Position numbers and translations under genes: made by a program. 64,000 nt of DNA. It comes from Pararhizobium qamdonense (lineage in GTDB: Bacteria; Pseudomonadota; Alphaproteobacteria; Rhizobiales; Rhizobiaceae). The stretch lies in NCBI RefSeq assembly GCF_029277445.1, contig NZ_CP119568.1, forward strand, positions 186,001 to 250,000. The letters run 5' to 3'. Shown one piece after another: positions 46,647-55,841 of the stretch. Below the pieces are notes generated by a model, which saw nothing but the letters and a program-made list of their open reading frames with translations, searched no databases and was not told the DNA's origin. The stretch's first letter is position 1. Each line of letters begins with the position of its first letter.

Positions 46647-47729
46647 TTATCCTGCCGGTAGTCCTGCATTGGAAATCAGCACGGCCGCCTCGGGCTTCAG
46701 TCCGACAGGAACCTGTTGCCCCGTGGAAAGTTGGCCGATATCGGCATCAGCCTCAATGGCGATCACCAATGTCTGGCCGTCGGCAAAGGCCAGTTTCAGA
46801 TCGCGATGCAGGCCACGGAACGTCGTCTCGACTACCGTCAGGATCAGCGCATGCGGCGCTCCCTGCGGCGCGAGAAACAACCGGTCGGGTCTTATCGCAA
46901 TGACGCTTCCAACAGCATCGGCGGCGCCTTGCGCGCGCACCGGCAATGTCTGGCCAGCGACCGTTGCTTCCGTTTTTCCGGCGTTTACGGCGACCGTTTC
47001 CGGCCGCAACAAGGTGTCGATCCCGACGAAGCGGGCGACGAAAGCGTTGGCGGGCGCTTCGAAGAAACGGGCGGGTGCATCCACCTGCTCGATACGGCCC
47101 CGGTGCATGACGGCCATGCGGTCAGACAGGCTAAGCGCCTCGTCCTGATTGTGCGTGACCAGAATGAAGGTAGCACCCGTTCGCTTGTGCAGCCGTCCGA
47201 ATTCGTCACGCATCTGTTGGCGCAGGCGCTCATCAAGCCCGGTCAGCGGCTCGTCGAGCAGTAGAATTCCGGGTTCCATCACCAGCGCCCGTGCAAGCGC
47301 CACGCGCTGCCGCTGGCCGCCGGACAAGAGATTGACGTCGCGCGGGCCGAAGCCGGAAAGTTCGACCAGATCGAGCGCATCGCCGATTTTCGTGTCCAGT
47401 GACGCCCCGGACAGTCCCTTCAGGCGAAGGCCATAGCCGACATTCTGCGCGACGGTCATGTGCGGAAACAGGGCAAGGCTCTGGAACACCGTATTGACCG
47501 GCCGTTTGTTGGCCGGCAGATCGCCGACATCCTTGCCGTCGAAGGCGACGCGACCGGAGGTCTGCCGGTCAAAGCCACCGATGAGCTTCAAAAGCGAACT
47601 TTTCCCGCATCCGGATGATCCGAGCAGGGTGAAGAACTCGCCGGCCTTGATATCGAGGGTTACGTTATCGAGCGCTTTGACCGGTCCATATTCCCGGGTG
47701 ACAGCATCGATCTGGATCGATATCGCCAT
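46647..47729 (-). CDS. ABC transporter ATP-binding protein (PotA type)
   Basis: A 360-residue ATPase. Walker A GSSGCGKSS is at 37-45, the Q-loop in VFQSLALFPHM, signature [15 protein letters not shown], Walker B ILLLDEPLTGLDERL, and the switch histidine in LVTHNQDE; a TOBE domain follows from about residue 270 (AIRPDRLFLAP). ATG 47729 is one base after the hyuA stop (GGCGGGATAAT upstream), so it is in the same transcript as hyuBA. It powers the PotB/PotC-type permeases encoded downstream. Confidence 0.93.
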   Translation of the reverse strand: MAISIQIDAVTREYGPVKALDNVTLDIKAGEFFTLLGSSGCGKSSLLKLIGGFDRQTSGRVAFDGKDVGDLPANKRPVNTVFQSLALFPHMTVAQNVGYGLRLKGLSGASLDTKIGDALDLVELSGFGPRDVNLLSGGQRQRVALARALVMEPGILLLDEPLTGLDERLRQQMRDEFGRLHKRTGATFILVTHNQDEALSLSDRMAVMHRGRIEQVDAPARFFEAPANAFVARFVGIDTLLRPETVAVNAGKTEATVAGQTLPVRAQGAADAVGSVIAIRPDRLFLAPQGAPHALILTVVETTFRGLHRDLKLAFADGQTLVIAIEADADIGQLSTGQQVPVGLKPEAAVLISNAGLPAG

Positions 47730-47730
47730 A

Positions 47731-49794
47731 TTATCCCGCCTTGCCACTGTTTTCGCGGATGATCAGGATACCCGTATCCGTCACTTCAAGCACCTGGTTT
47801 TCCAGAACGAGTGTCGTTGCCGTTGCCTCCTCCACGATCATCGGACCCTCAAACATCTGCCCCGCGCCCAGGAGGCCGCGCTGATAGACCGGGCATGAAA
47901 CCCAGCCGAGCACTGCACCGAAATAGACGTCCCGGCGGGCTGTTGCCTCTGCCCTGATACCAGTACCGGTTGCGGGCAGCGACGGCAAGGTGATCACGGG
48001 ACCATTCAGCACCGCTTCGAGATGCAGGGTGGTGATTTCAATACCGGCATTGGCGAGACGGAACGAATAGGCCCGCTCATGCGCCGCATGAAAACGCTCG
48101 GCAAAACTTTGTGCGTCGTCATGGCGATCGAACTGGGCGAACACGCCATGCTCCTGCCCGCGATAGCGGGCTTCGACCTGGTAGGTGAAGCGGATATCCG
48201 CATCGTGACCCTTGGCGAAATAGGCGACGGCCTCGGCTTCCAGCCCGTCGAATTTTGCCGACAGCTCGCCGAGTGCCTCTGCCGTCAGGGCTGAAAGCCA
48301 GGTGCTGCGGAAATCGGCGCGGGGTTCGGCTGCCAGCATGCCCCAGGCGGAAAAAATGCCCGGATGCGGCGGGATGACCGTCGCCTTGACGCTGAGGTCC
48401 CGGCCAAGCCGGGTGGCGAGCGCCGGTCCGGCCCCGCCGCTGACGACAAAAGCCGCATCGCGCGGATCGTGGCCGCGCTGTACCGTCACCAGCTTCAGGG
48501 CATTGATCATGCTGGCATGCGAGATGTCGATGATGGCGATCGCCGCATCCTCGATGCTGATACCCAGCGGGGTGGCGACGGTGGCGATCGCGTCGGCCGC
48601 TTTCTGCTTGTCCAGATGCATGCTGCCGCCGGCAAAGGTGGCAGGATCGAAGATGCCGACGGTCAAAATGGCATCCGACAATGTCGGCTTTTTGCCACCA
48701 TGCCCATAGCAGGCCGGTCCGGGCGTGGAGCCGGCACTTTCGGGGCCAACGCGCAAGGCGCCCCGGTCGTCCAGCCGGGCGATGGACCCGCCGCCGGAGC
48801 CGATCTCGACGATATCCACCACCGGCACCTGCACGGGATGTCCGGGGCGGATGCGGGTATGTTCGAGTTTGTAATCGACATTCAAAGTCGGGCGCCCGTC
48901 ATGGATCAGCGAGCACTTGGCCGTGGTGCCACCAACATCCAGCGACAGGACCTCGCTTTCACCGAGCGCTTCCCCGATCCTCGCTGCACCTGCAACGCCG
49001 CCGGCGGGACCTGATTCGACGAGCGTCAGCGGACTGTCGACCGCCTGGTCGAATGTCGAGATGCCGCCGTTGGACTGCATCGCATAATAGGGGCAGGTCA
49101 GGCCGCGCTTGATCAGCGCTTCCTCCAGCCGCTCGAAATAATATTGGATGATCGGCTGGACATAGGCATTCAGCACTGCCGTGTTGGTGCGCTCATACTC
49201 CCGCCATTGCCGCGAGACGGCATGGCTGGCGCAGACCGTGACCTCGGGAAGCGCGTCCGCCAGAATGCCCGCGCACAGGATCTCATGCTCGGGATTGGCA
49301 TAGCTGTGCAGAAACAAAATGGCGATCGCCTCGATCTTTTCCTCCTTGCAGCGGGCAATGATCGGCCGCAGGTCATCCAGTTCGAGCGGCTGGACGATGT
49401 GCCCGGAGGCGTCGAGACGTTCGCGCACTTCAAAGCGCAATTCCCGGGGAACGAAAGGCTCCGGACTGTGGAACTGCAAATTGTAGAGATCGGGGCGGTT
49501 CCCCCGGCCGATCTCCAGCACGTCGCGGAAGCCTGCCGTGGTCACCAGCGCCGTGCGCACGCCCTTGCGCTCGGTAATGGCATTGATCACGGTCGTGCCG
49601 CCATGGGCAAAGAAGGTGACGTCGCGCGTTCGAAGCCCGCACTTCTCTTCAGCCGAAGAGATGGCATTGAGCACGCCTCTCGATTGATTCTTGACGGTTG
49701 TCAGGCTCTTTGCCGTGAACAGTTCGCCGCTGCGTTCGTCATATCCGACAAGATCGGTGAAAGTACCGCCGACATCGGTTGCCAGTCTGATCAT
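47731..49794 (-). CDS. hyuA: Hydantoinase/oxoprolinase family protein, HyuA-type subunit
   Basis: A 687-residue ATP-dependent subunit. ATDVGGTFTDLV at residues 5-16 is the phosphate-1 motif of the actin-like ATPase domain; LDVGGTTAKCSLI near 285 and SGGAGPALATRLG near 465 are further family markers. HyuA/HyuB pairs hydrolyse cyclic amides such as N-methylhydantoin or 5-oxoproline with ATP; the acetone carboxylase subunits are related. ATG 49794 has GGAGG upstream and overlaps the hyuB stop by four bases; the 34 residues before it in the open frame are inside hyuB. Precise substrate unknown. Confidence 0.9.
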   Translation of the reverse strand: MIRLATDVGGTFTDLVGYDERSGELFTAKSLTTVKNQSRGVLNAISSAEEKCGLRTRDVTFFAHGGTTVINAITERKGVRTALVTTAGFRDVLEIGRGNRPDLYNLQFHSPEPFVPRELRFEVRERLDASGHIVQPLELDDLRPIIARCKEEKIEAIAILFLHSYANPEHEILCAGILADALPEVTVCASHAVSRQWREYERTNTAVLNAYVQPIIQYYFERLEEALIKRGLTCPYYAMQSNGGISTFDQAVDSPLTLVESGPAGGVAGAARIGEALGESEVLSLDVGGTTAKCSLIHDGRPTLNVDYKLEHTRIRPGHPVQVPVVDIVEIGSGGGSIARLDDRGALRVGPESAGSTPGPACYGHGGKKPTLSDAILTVGIFDPATFAGGSMHLDKQKAADAIATVATPLGISIEDAAIAIIDISHASMINALKLVTVQRGHDPRDAAFVVSGGAGPALATRLGRDLSVKATVIPPHPGIFSAWGMLAAEPRADFRSTWLSALTAEALGELSAKFDGLEAEAVAYFAKGHDADIRFTYQVEARYRGQEHGVFAQFDRHDDAQSFAERFHAAHERAYSFRLANAGIEITTLHLEAVLNGPVITLPSLPATGTGIRAEATARRDVYFGAVLGWVSCPVYQRGLLGAGQMFEGPMIVEEATATTLVLENQVLEVTDTGILIIRENSGKAG

Positions 49795-51485
49795 CCTGAA
49801 ACCTCCGTGTTGTATCCGTAAAGACTTGACGCCTGTGCCTTGGTCAGAAAGCCGTTGCGCAGATCCTGCTCGATCAGCAATGGCTCGCGCTTGCACGGTT
49901 CACCCCAACCGCCGCCGCCGCCGGTAATGACGCGCAACACGTCGCCCTTATTGAGATCGATATGCGCCACGCGGCCATAGGTCCGGACCGCTCCGCCCTG
50001 GACCGGTGCGATCTGCAAGGCATTGACCGTCCCCTGCCCGCCGCCGTCCATGCCCCATGGCTGTGTCGCCGTTCGCCCGAAGCTGCCATAGGCCGATGCG
50101 CCCGTGCCGAGGATTTCGTATTCGCGCACGATACCGAAGCCGCCGCGCCGGCGCCCGGCGCCCGTTCCACCCTCGACATTGAAGCCGTAGCGCATGACCC
50201 TGAGCGGGAACCGCGCCTCGATGACTTCGACGGAATAATTGTAGGTATCGCCATCGGTCAGCGCGATCAGCGCGCCGGCCCCATCCCGGTGCTCGCTGGC
50301 GCCCCAGCCACCATGTTGCGGCTCGATGTGAATGAACGGCTGGCCGCTGCGGTCCTTGCCGGAAATATAGACGACGCAGAGACTGGAATAGGACCCGGCG
50401 GAAAACCGCGACGGCATCAACGGTGCGAGCGCCTTCCAGACCAGCTCCGATGCATGAACCGATCCTTCGTAATACCAGCCGGTCGGGGACGGTTTTTCGG
50501 CGGTGAAGATGGTGCCTGACGGTGCGATGACCGTCAGCGGCCGGAACCAGCCTTCGTTGGACGGGTCCTGAGGGCCGACCATCGCCTTGACGATGGTTCT
50601 GACGGCCGACTGCAGTGCACCCCGCGCGCAGTTGATCGGCCCGGCAACTGCCGGCGGGCAGCCGGTAAAATCGATCGTGATTCCGTCGCCCTCAATGGTC
50701 ACCGCCACCTGGACATGGATCGGCTCCTTGCTGACGCCGTCTCCGTCAATAATATCTGTTGCCGTGTAATGGCCGTCTGGAAGGGCTGAGATGGCTGCCC
50801 GGCTGCGTGTCTCGCTGGCGTTCAAGAGATTGGCGAAGGCGGCATGAACGATAGGCGCGCCATACTTGCCCGCCAGCTCCGCCATGCGGCGACCGGCAAC
50901 CCTGACGGTTGCGACCTGCGCATTGAGATCGCCGAGGGCGATATCCGGCAGGCGGACATTTTCGCTGATAATGTGCAGGATTTCATCGGAGAACACGTCG
51001 GCGCGGACGATCTTGACGCCCGGCAGCCGCAATCCCTCCTGGAACACGGATGTGGCATCCGGTGCAAGGCTGCCCGGAACCGATCCGCCGACATCGAGAT
51101 AATGGGCGACGTTGATGGCATAGGCGAGGATTTCTCCATCGACGAAGAGCGGCTTGACGATTGCAAAATCGCAGGCATGGGTGCCGCCGGCATAGGGATC
51201 GTTGGACAGCAGGATGTCGCCATCGGCGAGATTGCCGCTGAATTTTTCAATCAGCGCTTTCACCTGCACGCCGAACGTGCCGGTAAACAGCGTGATGCCG
51301 TTCATCTGGGCAACAAGTTCGCCTTCTGCGGTGAGGAGACCGCAGGCAAAATCGAGCACTTCATAGATGACCGGGCTCATGCTGGTGCGGGCCATGACAA
51401 TGCCCATCTCATCGACGGTCGCCATCAGCTTGCCCTCGATGATTTCCTGGGTCACAGGATCGACACGTCGCCCGCCGGTGGTCAT
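49791..51485 (-). CDS. hyuB: Hydantoinase B/oxoprolinase family protein, HyuB-type subunit
   Basis: A 564-residue partner of HyuA. Typical segments are DPVTQEIIEGKLMATVDEMG (N-terminus), LLSNDPYAGGTHACDFAIVKPLF near 92-114 (quoted in part), IDFTGCPPAVAGPINCARGA near 280, and GAGRRRGGFGIVREYEIL near 430. The C-terminus ends shortly after a glycine-rich VITGGGGGWG. It is the first gene of a six-gene unit hyuB-hyuA-ATPase-binding protein-permease-permease, downstream of the MalT-like regulator on the same strand. A strong palindrome lies upstream at 51581-51598. Confidence 0.92.
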   Translation of the reverse strand: MTTGGRRVDPVTQEIIEGKLMATVDEMGIVMARTSMSPVIYEVLDFACGLLTAEGELVAQMNGITLFTGTFGVQVKALIEKFSGNLADGDILLSNDPYAGGTHACDFAIVKPLFVDGEILAYAINVAHYLDVGGSVPGSLAPDATSVFQEGLRLPGVKIVRADVFSDEILHIISENVRLPDIALGDLNAQVATVRVAGRRMAELAGKYGAPIVHAAFANLLNASETRSRAAISALPDGHYTATDIIDGDGVSKEPIHVQVAVTIEGDGITIDFTGCPPAVAGPINCARGALQSAVRTIVKAMVGPQDPSNEGWFRPLTVIAPSGTIFTAEKPSPTGWYYEGSVHASELVWKALAPLMPSRFSAGSYSSLCVVYISGKDRSGQPFIHIEPQHGGWGASEHRDGAGALIALTDGDTYNYSVEVIEARFPLRVMRYGFNVEGGTGAGRRRGGFGIVREYEILGTGASAYGSFGRTATQPWGMDGGGQGTVNALQIAPVQGGAVRTYGRVAHIDLNKGDVLRVITGGGGGWGEPCKREPLLIEQDLRNGFLTKAQASSLYGYNTEVSG

Positions 51486-51580
51486 CGTTTGCGAACCCTC
51501 CTTGCACTTATTAAGAGCAGACTAGGAGTGTTCGGCGCGTGCCGGTAGCCGGTCAGATGGGTGGCTGGATAATGTCCCAC

Positions 51581-51598
51581 CCTACCCGTATGGGTAGG
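51581..51598. promoter_or_regulatory. Perfect 7-base dyad upstream of the hyu-transporter operon
   Basis: CCTACCCGTATGGGTAGG is two perfect seven-base arms around a four-base centre, 96-113 bases upstream of hyuB and just past the MalT-like regulator's stop. No T run follows on the minus strand, so it looks like an operator, most simply for the LuxR-type HTH of the neighbouring regulator, rather than a terminator. Confidence 0.5.
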
Positions 51599-51605
51599 TA
51601 TCGGA

Positions 51606-54305
51606 TCAGGGCGACACGCCGGCGTTCCGGCTCGCCATCACGGCTGCAGTCCGGGTTGTGACGTTGAGCTTGGCAAAGATATTGCGCAAATGGAATTTGA
51701 CCGTGTTATCGCTGAGATCCAGCTTGCGGCCGATTTCCTTGTTGCTGAGGCCTGCACTTAAAAGCCGCATTACGCTGCGTTCCCGCTCAGTCAATCCGCC
51801 GGTCTCCCGGCTCAGATCGGCAGCCGCAGCACCGACAGAGGACGCTTCGGACGGTATCTTTATGACCGGCCCGTCGAGAATGTGAGCCAGGCGTTGCGCT
51901 ATCACAGCCGGGATTTCCACCAAGGTCGCCAGACGGCGCAGGTCATTGGCAAAATCCGCACCTTCGATTTGCAGGATTGCGCGATAATCCGCGATGGGCT
52001 GCGACAGGAGCAGGTTCGACAGGCACGCGGCGGCCTTTTCCGGCTGGTCTTCGGCCTGCAGCAATTTGATATCGAGAAGAGCGAGTTCGATATGGCGCGG
52101 CACATGGGGTTTCAGCGCCTGTTGCGTTCGCAAGCGGTCGAACACGTCGCGGGCCCGCGCAATGTCGCCCCGCGCAGTGTATATCCGCGTCCAGAGGAGC
52201 GCCGGGACGCAACCGCGCAGGTTGAGCCCCAGATTGTTGGGCGCGTCGGTATAGGCAGCCTGTAAGGGAAAGCCGCTGGCTTCTGCATACCGTACCGCCT
52301 CCTCGATATCGCCTGTGGCGACAAGCAGGGTGACACGCTCGCCGTCGATCAGCCGGGTCAAGCGTTCAAAGCCCCGGCGCCTGGCTGTCGCCCTGGCACT
52401 GTCAATGGCGGCATGCGCGGCAAGGATATCGCCATTCAGGCGCAGCACTCTTTGCTGCGCCATGAAACCTGCGGCGAGAAGATCAAACCAGGTATCATGA
52501 CGTTCCAGATGCGGCAGTGCCCAGGACAGGGCGCCCGACGCCGCATCGAGTTCGCCGCGCATCGACAGAACTTCGCTGAGCAGCACCTGGCCTACCGCAT
52601 CGAGATCGCTGCCTTCGCCAATATTGGTCTGGGCTTCCACGATCAGGCTCCGGTAGGCATCCTCGGCGCTTGCGCTGTCGCCGCTGAAGAACGCCGCTTG
52701 GCCGATATGCGTATACAGATGCATGGCGCCGAAATCCGCGCCGCCGTCGCGAAACGCCCGCATGGCCAGCTGCCCGTAGTGCATGGCGCGATCGAGGTCG
52801 GTGCGGATCAGGAAATTGTAAGCCAGCATGTTGAGGGCGAGCGCACGGTGAATGAGCTCCATATCGCCGCCATAGGAAAGATCCGCTTCCAGCGCAGAAA
52901 GATCGGAAGTGCTGGCCCAGTGATCGGTATAGAGCGACATCAGCACGCGCACCACCCGCAGGTCGCGTGACAATGCCTCGCCTGTGCAGGCCCGCTCGGC
53001 AATCGCCAGATAATGGTTGGCGGCATCGAGCTGGCCTGCCTTTGCGCTGATCACGGACAGACCAAGCGTTGTCAGCGGATAGCCGGACAGATTGATATTG
53101 GCAGCCTTGGCGATCAACGTCTGGAACAAGAGCGTGCCGCCGCGCGTGGTCGCGTAGACCCGCCGCCATCCGCCGCATGTCTCGACAATCTCTGCGGCGA
53201 GGGCCGTATCGCCCGCCAACAGAGCATGACGGACCGCCGCATCGCAATCGTCGCGGGTTTGAAACCAGCGTGCGGCCTTTTTCAGGATATCCCGCGTGTC
53301 GATCCCAACCCGTGCGGCCTCTTCCTTGAGGAAACTGTTGAAGACGGGGTGGCACCGGATCCACATTCCCTGATTGTCGAGCACGGCGATCGGCAAGGCA
53401 TGATCGGCAAGCCGGTTGAAGAGTGCCGCGGCATCCGGACTTGCGGAGATGGCTGCGGCCAGCGTGCGGCTGATCGCAGGAAGCGATGCGGTTTCCACGA
53501 GGAAATGCTGGATATCGGATGGCAGGCTGGAAAATACCTGTTCGGACAGATACCGGGCCATTTCAATATTGCTGCCGTCGAACGATTCCAGAATGGAGGC
53601 GCTGTGACCGCTTTCGGCTACGAGAACGCGCACCATCTGCAGCGCCACGGCCCAGCCTTCGGTGCGCTTGTTCAGCTCGCCGATCTGTTCACGCGTCAGT
53701 TTTTCGGAGCGGCCAACAAAGAATTCCTGGGCTTCCGTGTCCGAAAAGCTCAGATCGGTTACGCCGATCTGCTTGAGTTCGCCATTGAGGCGCAGAGCCG
53801 ACAGCGGAAATCGTGGCGCGCTGCGGGAAATCAGGACGAATTTGACGTGGGCAAGGTCCTTCGCGGCCAAAAGCTTGGCCAGAAGAGATTCCGTCGCATC
53901 CGTCTGGGCAAAATGGTAGTCGTCCAGAAACAGCGTGACCGGCGTGTCGATCCGGCGCAACCGGGTGACGAGTACGGATAACAGCGTGGCGACGGACATG
54001 CCGCTGGCGTCAAGGCCGCGTCCCTCGCCCGGCTGCAGCTCCTCCAAGGCCTCCAGCAGGGCGACGAGAAAGTGGCTCTGGTCGCAATCGTCGGCTTCCA
54101 GCGGCAGCCAGACCAGTTTGCCCGCATGGTTTCGCATCAGATCATACCATTGCGCGGCGAAAGACGTCTTCCCGTAGCCGGCAGGCGCGATGATGGTCGT
54201 CAGCCGCCGGGGGCCCAAACGCTGCAGTTGCTGCAGCAGATTGCGGCGCCTGATATGCTGGCCGCCATTTACCGGCGGTTGAAAACGGCTTTGATGCGTG
54301 ACCAT
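51606..54305 (-). CDS. MalT-like LuxR family ATP-dependent transcriptional regulator
   Basis: An 899-residue STAND-type regulator. The N-terminal NTPase carries Walker [10 protein letters not shown] near residues 40-48 and Walker B LFLDDYH near 124-130, followed by TEGWAVALQ and a long helical TPR-like sensor region (about 330-820). The C-terminus is a LuxR HTH (about 830-890) with [24 protein letters not shown] and [13 protein letters not shown]. MalT-type proteins bind an inducer plus ATP, oligomerise, and activate neighbouring operons. It lies 120 bases upstream of hyuB on the same strand; I infer it activates the hyu-transporter operon. A dyad at 54341-54375 lies before its own start. Confidence 0.9.
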   Translation of the reverse strand: MVTHQSRFQPPVNGGQHIRRRNLLQQLQRLGPRRLTTIIAPAGYGKTSFAAQWYDLMRNHAGKLVWLPLEADDCDQSHFLVALLEALEELQPGEGRGLDASGMSVATLLSVLVTRLRRIDTPVTLFLDDYHFAQTDATESLLAKLLAAKDLAHVKFVLISRSAPRFPLSALRLNGELKQIGVTDLSFSDTEAQEFFVGRSEKLTREQIGELNKRTEGWAVALQMVRVLVAESGHSASILESFDGSNIEMARYLSEQVFSSLPSDIQHFLVETASLPAISRTLAAAISASPDAAALFNRLADHALPIAVLDNQGMWIRCHPVFNSFLKEEAARVGIDTRDILKKAARWFQTRDDCDAAVRHALLAGDTALAAEIVETCGGWRRVYATTRGGTLLFQTLIAKAANINLSGYPLTTLGLSVISAKAGQLDAANHYLAIAERACTGEALSRDLRVVRVLMSLYTDHWASTSDLSALEADLSYGGDMELIHRALALNMLAYNFLIRTDLDRAMHYGQLAMRAFRDGGADFGAMHLYTHIGQAAFFSGDSASAEDAYRSLIVEAQTNIGEGSDLDAVGQVLLSEVLSMRGELDAASGALSWALPHLERHDTWFDLLAAGFMAQQRVLRLNGDILAAHAAIDSARATARRRGFERLTRLIDGERVTLLVATGDIEEAVRYAEASGFPLQAAYTDAPNNLGLNLRGCVPALLWTRIYTARGDIARARDVFDRLRTQQALKPHVPRHIELALLDIKLLQAEDQPEKAAACLSNLLLSQPIADYRAILQIEGADFANDLRRLATLVEIPAVIAQRLAHILDGPVIKIPSEASSVGAAAADLSRETGGLTERERSVMRLLSAGLSNKEIGRKLDLSDNTVKFHLRNIFAKLNVTTRTAAVMASRNAGVSP

Positions 54306-54340
54306 AACTCATGTTGCTGAGGTACAACCCAGATTGCAAG

Positions 54341-54375
54341 TTCACGATGGAAATAAGCCGCCTCTTGATCGTGAA
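54341..54375. promoter_or_regulatory. Dyad upstream of the MalT-like regulator
   Basis: TTCACGAT (54341-54348) and ATCGTGAA (54368-54375) are perfect eight-base inverted arms with 19 bases between, 36-70 bases upstream of the regulator's start. A spacing near two helical turns would place both half-sites on one DNA face. Confidence 0.4.
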
Positions 54376-54396
54376 AATCTCATGTGTTCCACTCAC

Positions 54397-54426
54397 TTGA
54401 CAGCTTCACACGGGATTTTGTATTTT
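54397..54426 (+). promoter_or_regulatory. Possible sigma-70 promoter upstream of rpsU
   Basis: TTGACA at 54397-54402 is followed after 18 bases by TATTTT at 54421-54426. If real, it would give an untranslated leader of over 300 bases before rpsU, or drive an unrecognised short transcript. Confidence 0.3.
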
Positions 54427-54760
54427 TTTGTCATGGAATAGTTGCTGTGGTTAATTTAGTCGTCTCTAAGTTGTAATTTAGTTGGGGCTTCCGGTTGGAA
54501 TCATTGGTCGTGAATTCGTTGAGCCGGCACGGCGTGGCATTGTCAACTTAGACATCAATCGAGATGTGGCGCGGCGGATTTTTGGCACTTTCAGCGCCGA
54601 CTGTTGGGCCGGTGAAGGGATAATCCTGCCGAAATGACCGGTCCAGGCGAAAGACCATGCAGATTATGTGAGAAATTTTGCCATCCGCTCTGGATTTGGT
54701 TCGTAAATTGCTCTACTGCCCCTGCCATCTCTAGTGAACATCAGACTTTGAAAGATTCAC

Positions 54761-54994
54761 ATGCAAGTATTGGTTCGCGACAACAACGTCGATCAGGCTC
54801 TCCGAGTGTTGAAGAAGAAGCTTCAGCGCGAAGGTGTCTTCCGTGAAATGCGTATGCGGGAAGCATACGAAAAGCCGTCCGTCAAAAAGGCGCGCCAGAA
54901 GGCAGAGGCTATCAGCCGCCAGCGCAAGAATGCGCGCAAGCAGCTGCAGCGCGAAGGCCTTCTGCCGGCACCGAAGAAGAAGCCGACCCGCTAA
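54761..54994 (+). CDS. rpsU: 30S ribosomal protein S21
   Basis: A 77-residue S21 that binds near the anti-Shine-Dalgarno end of 16S rRNA and assists initiation. The N-terminus [20 protein letters not shown] and the Arg/Lys-rich helix ([20 protein letters not shown]) are diagnostic of alphaproteobacterial S21. The ATG at 54761 has only a weak purine stretch upstream (GAAAGATTCAC), as sometimes seen for ribosomal proteins under translational control. It is monocistronic, with a strong terminator at 55034-55066. Rhizobia often carry more than one rpsU copy; this may be one of two. Confidence 0.97.
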   Translation: MQVLVRDNNVDQALRVLKKKLQREGVFREMRMREAYEKPSVKKARQKAEAISRQRKNARKQLQREGLLPAPKKKPTR

Positions 54995-55033
54995 TAACGG
55001 GTTCTTCTGACAGGATTGGGGCTTTCTAGTCTA

Positions 55034-55066
55034 GGCGCGTCCGGTATCCGGACGCGCCTGCTTTTG
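55034..55066 (+). terminator. Rho-independent terminator of rpsU
   Basis: GGCGCGTCCGG-TAT-CCGGACGCGCC is a perfect eleven-base stem with a three-base loop, followed by TGCTTTTGTT. It lies 40 bases after the rpsU stop and is the clearest intrinsic terminator in the window. Confidence 0.9.
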
Positions 55067-55255
55067 TTGTTTCTGAAAAGCCAGTTTGATCGGCATTGCC
55101 GCTACCGCCCGTCTTGGCTTGGTCTGGCGGTGGGCAAGCTGCGCCCCCTCCCCGTTTTCATCGGCGCCGCTGCCATACCTTGCAATCCCTGTGGCATCGT
55201 CGGGCCGAAAATGGTCCCAAAAGAAATATTTCCCACAAGCAAGAAATCTATTCCG

Positions 55256-55285
55256 ATCTACTTCTGATTGAATCTTGAGGTAGAT
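55256..55285. promoter_or_regulatory. Dyad overlapping the XRE gene's ribosome site
   Basis: ATCTAC (55256-55261) and GTAGAT (55280-55285) form a six-base dyad with an 18-base spacer that covers the ribosome-binding region just before ATG 55288. A second short palindrome GAAATATTTC lies at 55223-55232. Either could serve autoregulation by the XRE protein. Confidence 0.25.
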
Positions 55286-55287
55286 TA

Positions 55288-55662
55288 ATGGACCAGCCCC
55301 AAATTGACAGAGCCCGTGGTATGCGGCTCAAACAAGCCATGGTGATCCGCGGCCACCACAAAGCGATGGCCCTGGCGGCGGAACTCTCCATTTCACCGGC
55401 AGCCTTGACGAAATGGACGCAAGGTCACGCCATGTCCGTCGATCATGCGTGCAAACTCGCCACCCTGCTGCATGTGTCGCTGGACTGGCTGCTGATCGGG
55501 CGTGGTGGCCCTGATTTTCTGGCCTCGGATCATTCGAGTGCCCTGGAACTCGATCTGATTGGAAAGCTTCGCCAGCGGCCGGCACGGATCACAAAGCTCC
55601 TGATCGACCTGACGGCAGAGATACCGAAGGCGGCACCACAAACACAGCCGATTCAACCGTGA
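55288..55662 (+). CDS. XRE/Cro-C1 helix-turn-helix protein
   Basis: A 124-residue protein. The N-terminal 70 residues form an HTH_XRE domain: MALAAELSISPAALTKWTQG and MSVDHACKLATLLHVSLDWLL (quoted in parts) give helices 2-5, ending with the frequent WLLIGRG. The C-terminal 50 residues, including LELDLIGKLRQRPARITKLLIDL, are probably a short dimerising helix. ATG 55288 follows TTGAGGTAGATTA. It lies between rpsU and the three unrecognised beta-rich proteins on the same strand, 180 bases upstream of the first, and may regulate them. There is no phage integrase or other phage gene beside it. Confidence 0.82.
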   Translation: MDQPQIDRARGMRLKQAMVIRGHHKAMALAAELSISPAALTKWTQGHAMSVDHACKLATLLHVSLDWLLIGRGGPDFLASDHSSALELDLIGKLRQRPARITKLLIDLTAEIPKAAPQTQPIQP

Positions 55663-55841
55663 GTGAATTTGCAGCGCAATTTTGACTGGCCGTCAATAAC
55701 CACAGGTAGAGTTAAGTTAAGTGTTATCGTAAAAGTGGTGCCGGGAGAGATGCAACTGATAGCTGTGTGCCGGCGATGCCGTGTGCAGCTTGCAGAAAGT
55801 GCAAATCCGCCCCGCAGAAAACTCAAATCGGAGACCTATCG

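Larger units (their letters stand above)
54306..54760. other. 455-base intergenic region between MalT-like regulator and rpsU
   Basis: This long gap is less G+C-rich than its surroundings, particularly 54410-54490. It holds the dyad at 54341-54375, a sigma-70-like promoter pointing toward rpsU (54397-54426), and an AATTTAGT direct repeat at 54453-54460 and 54475-54482, spaced 22 bases, about two helical turns. No start codon with a ribosome site and no convincing small RNA hairpin with a T run is present. Confidence 0.5.
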
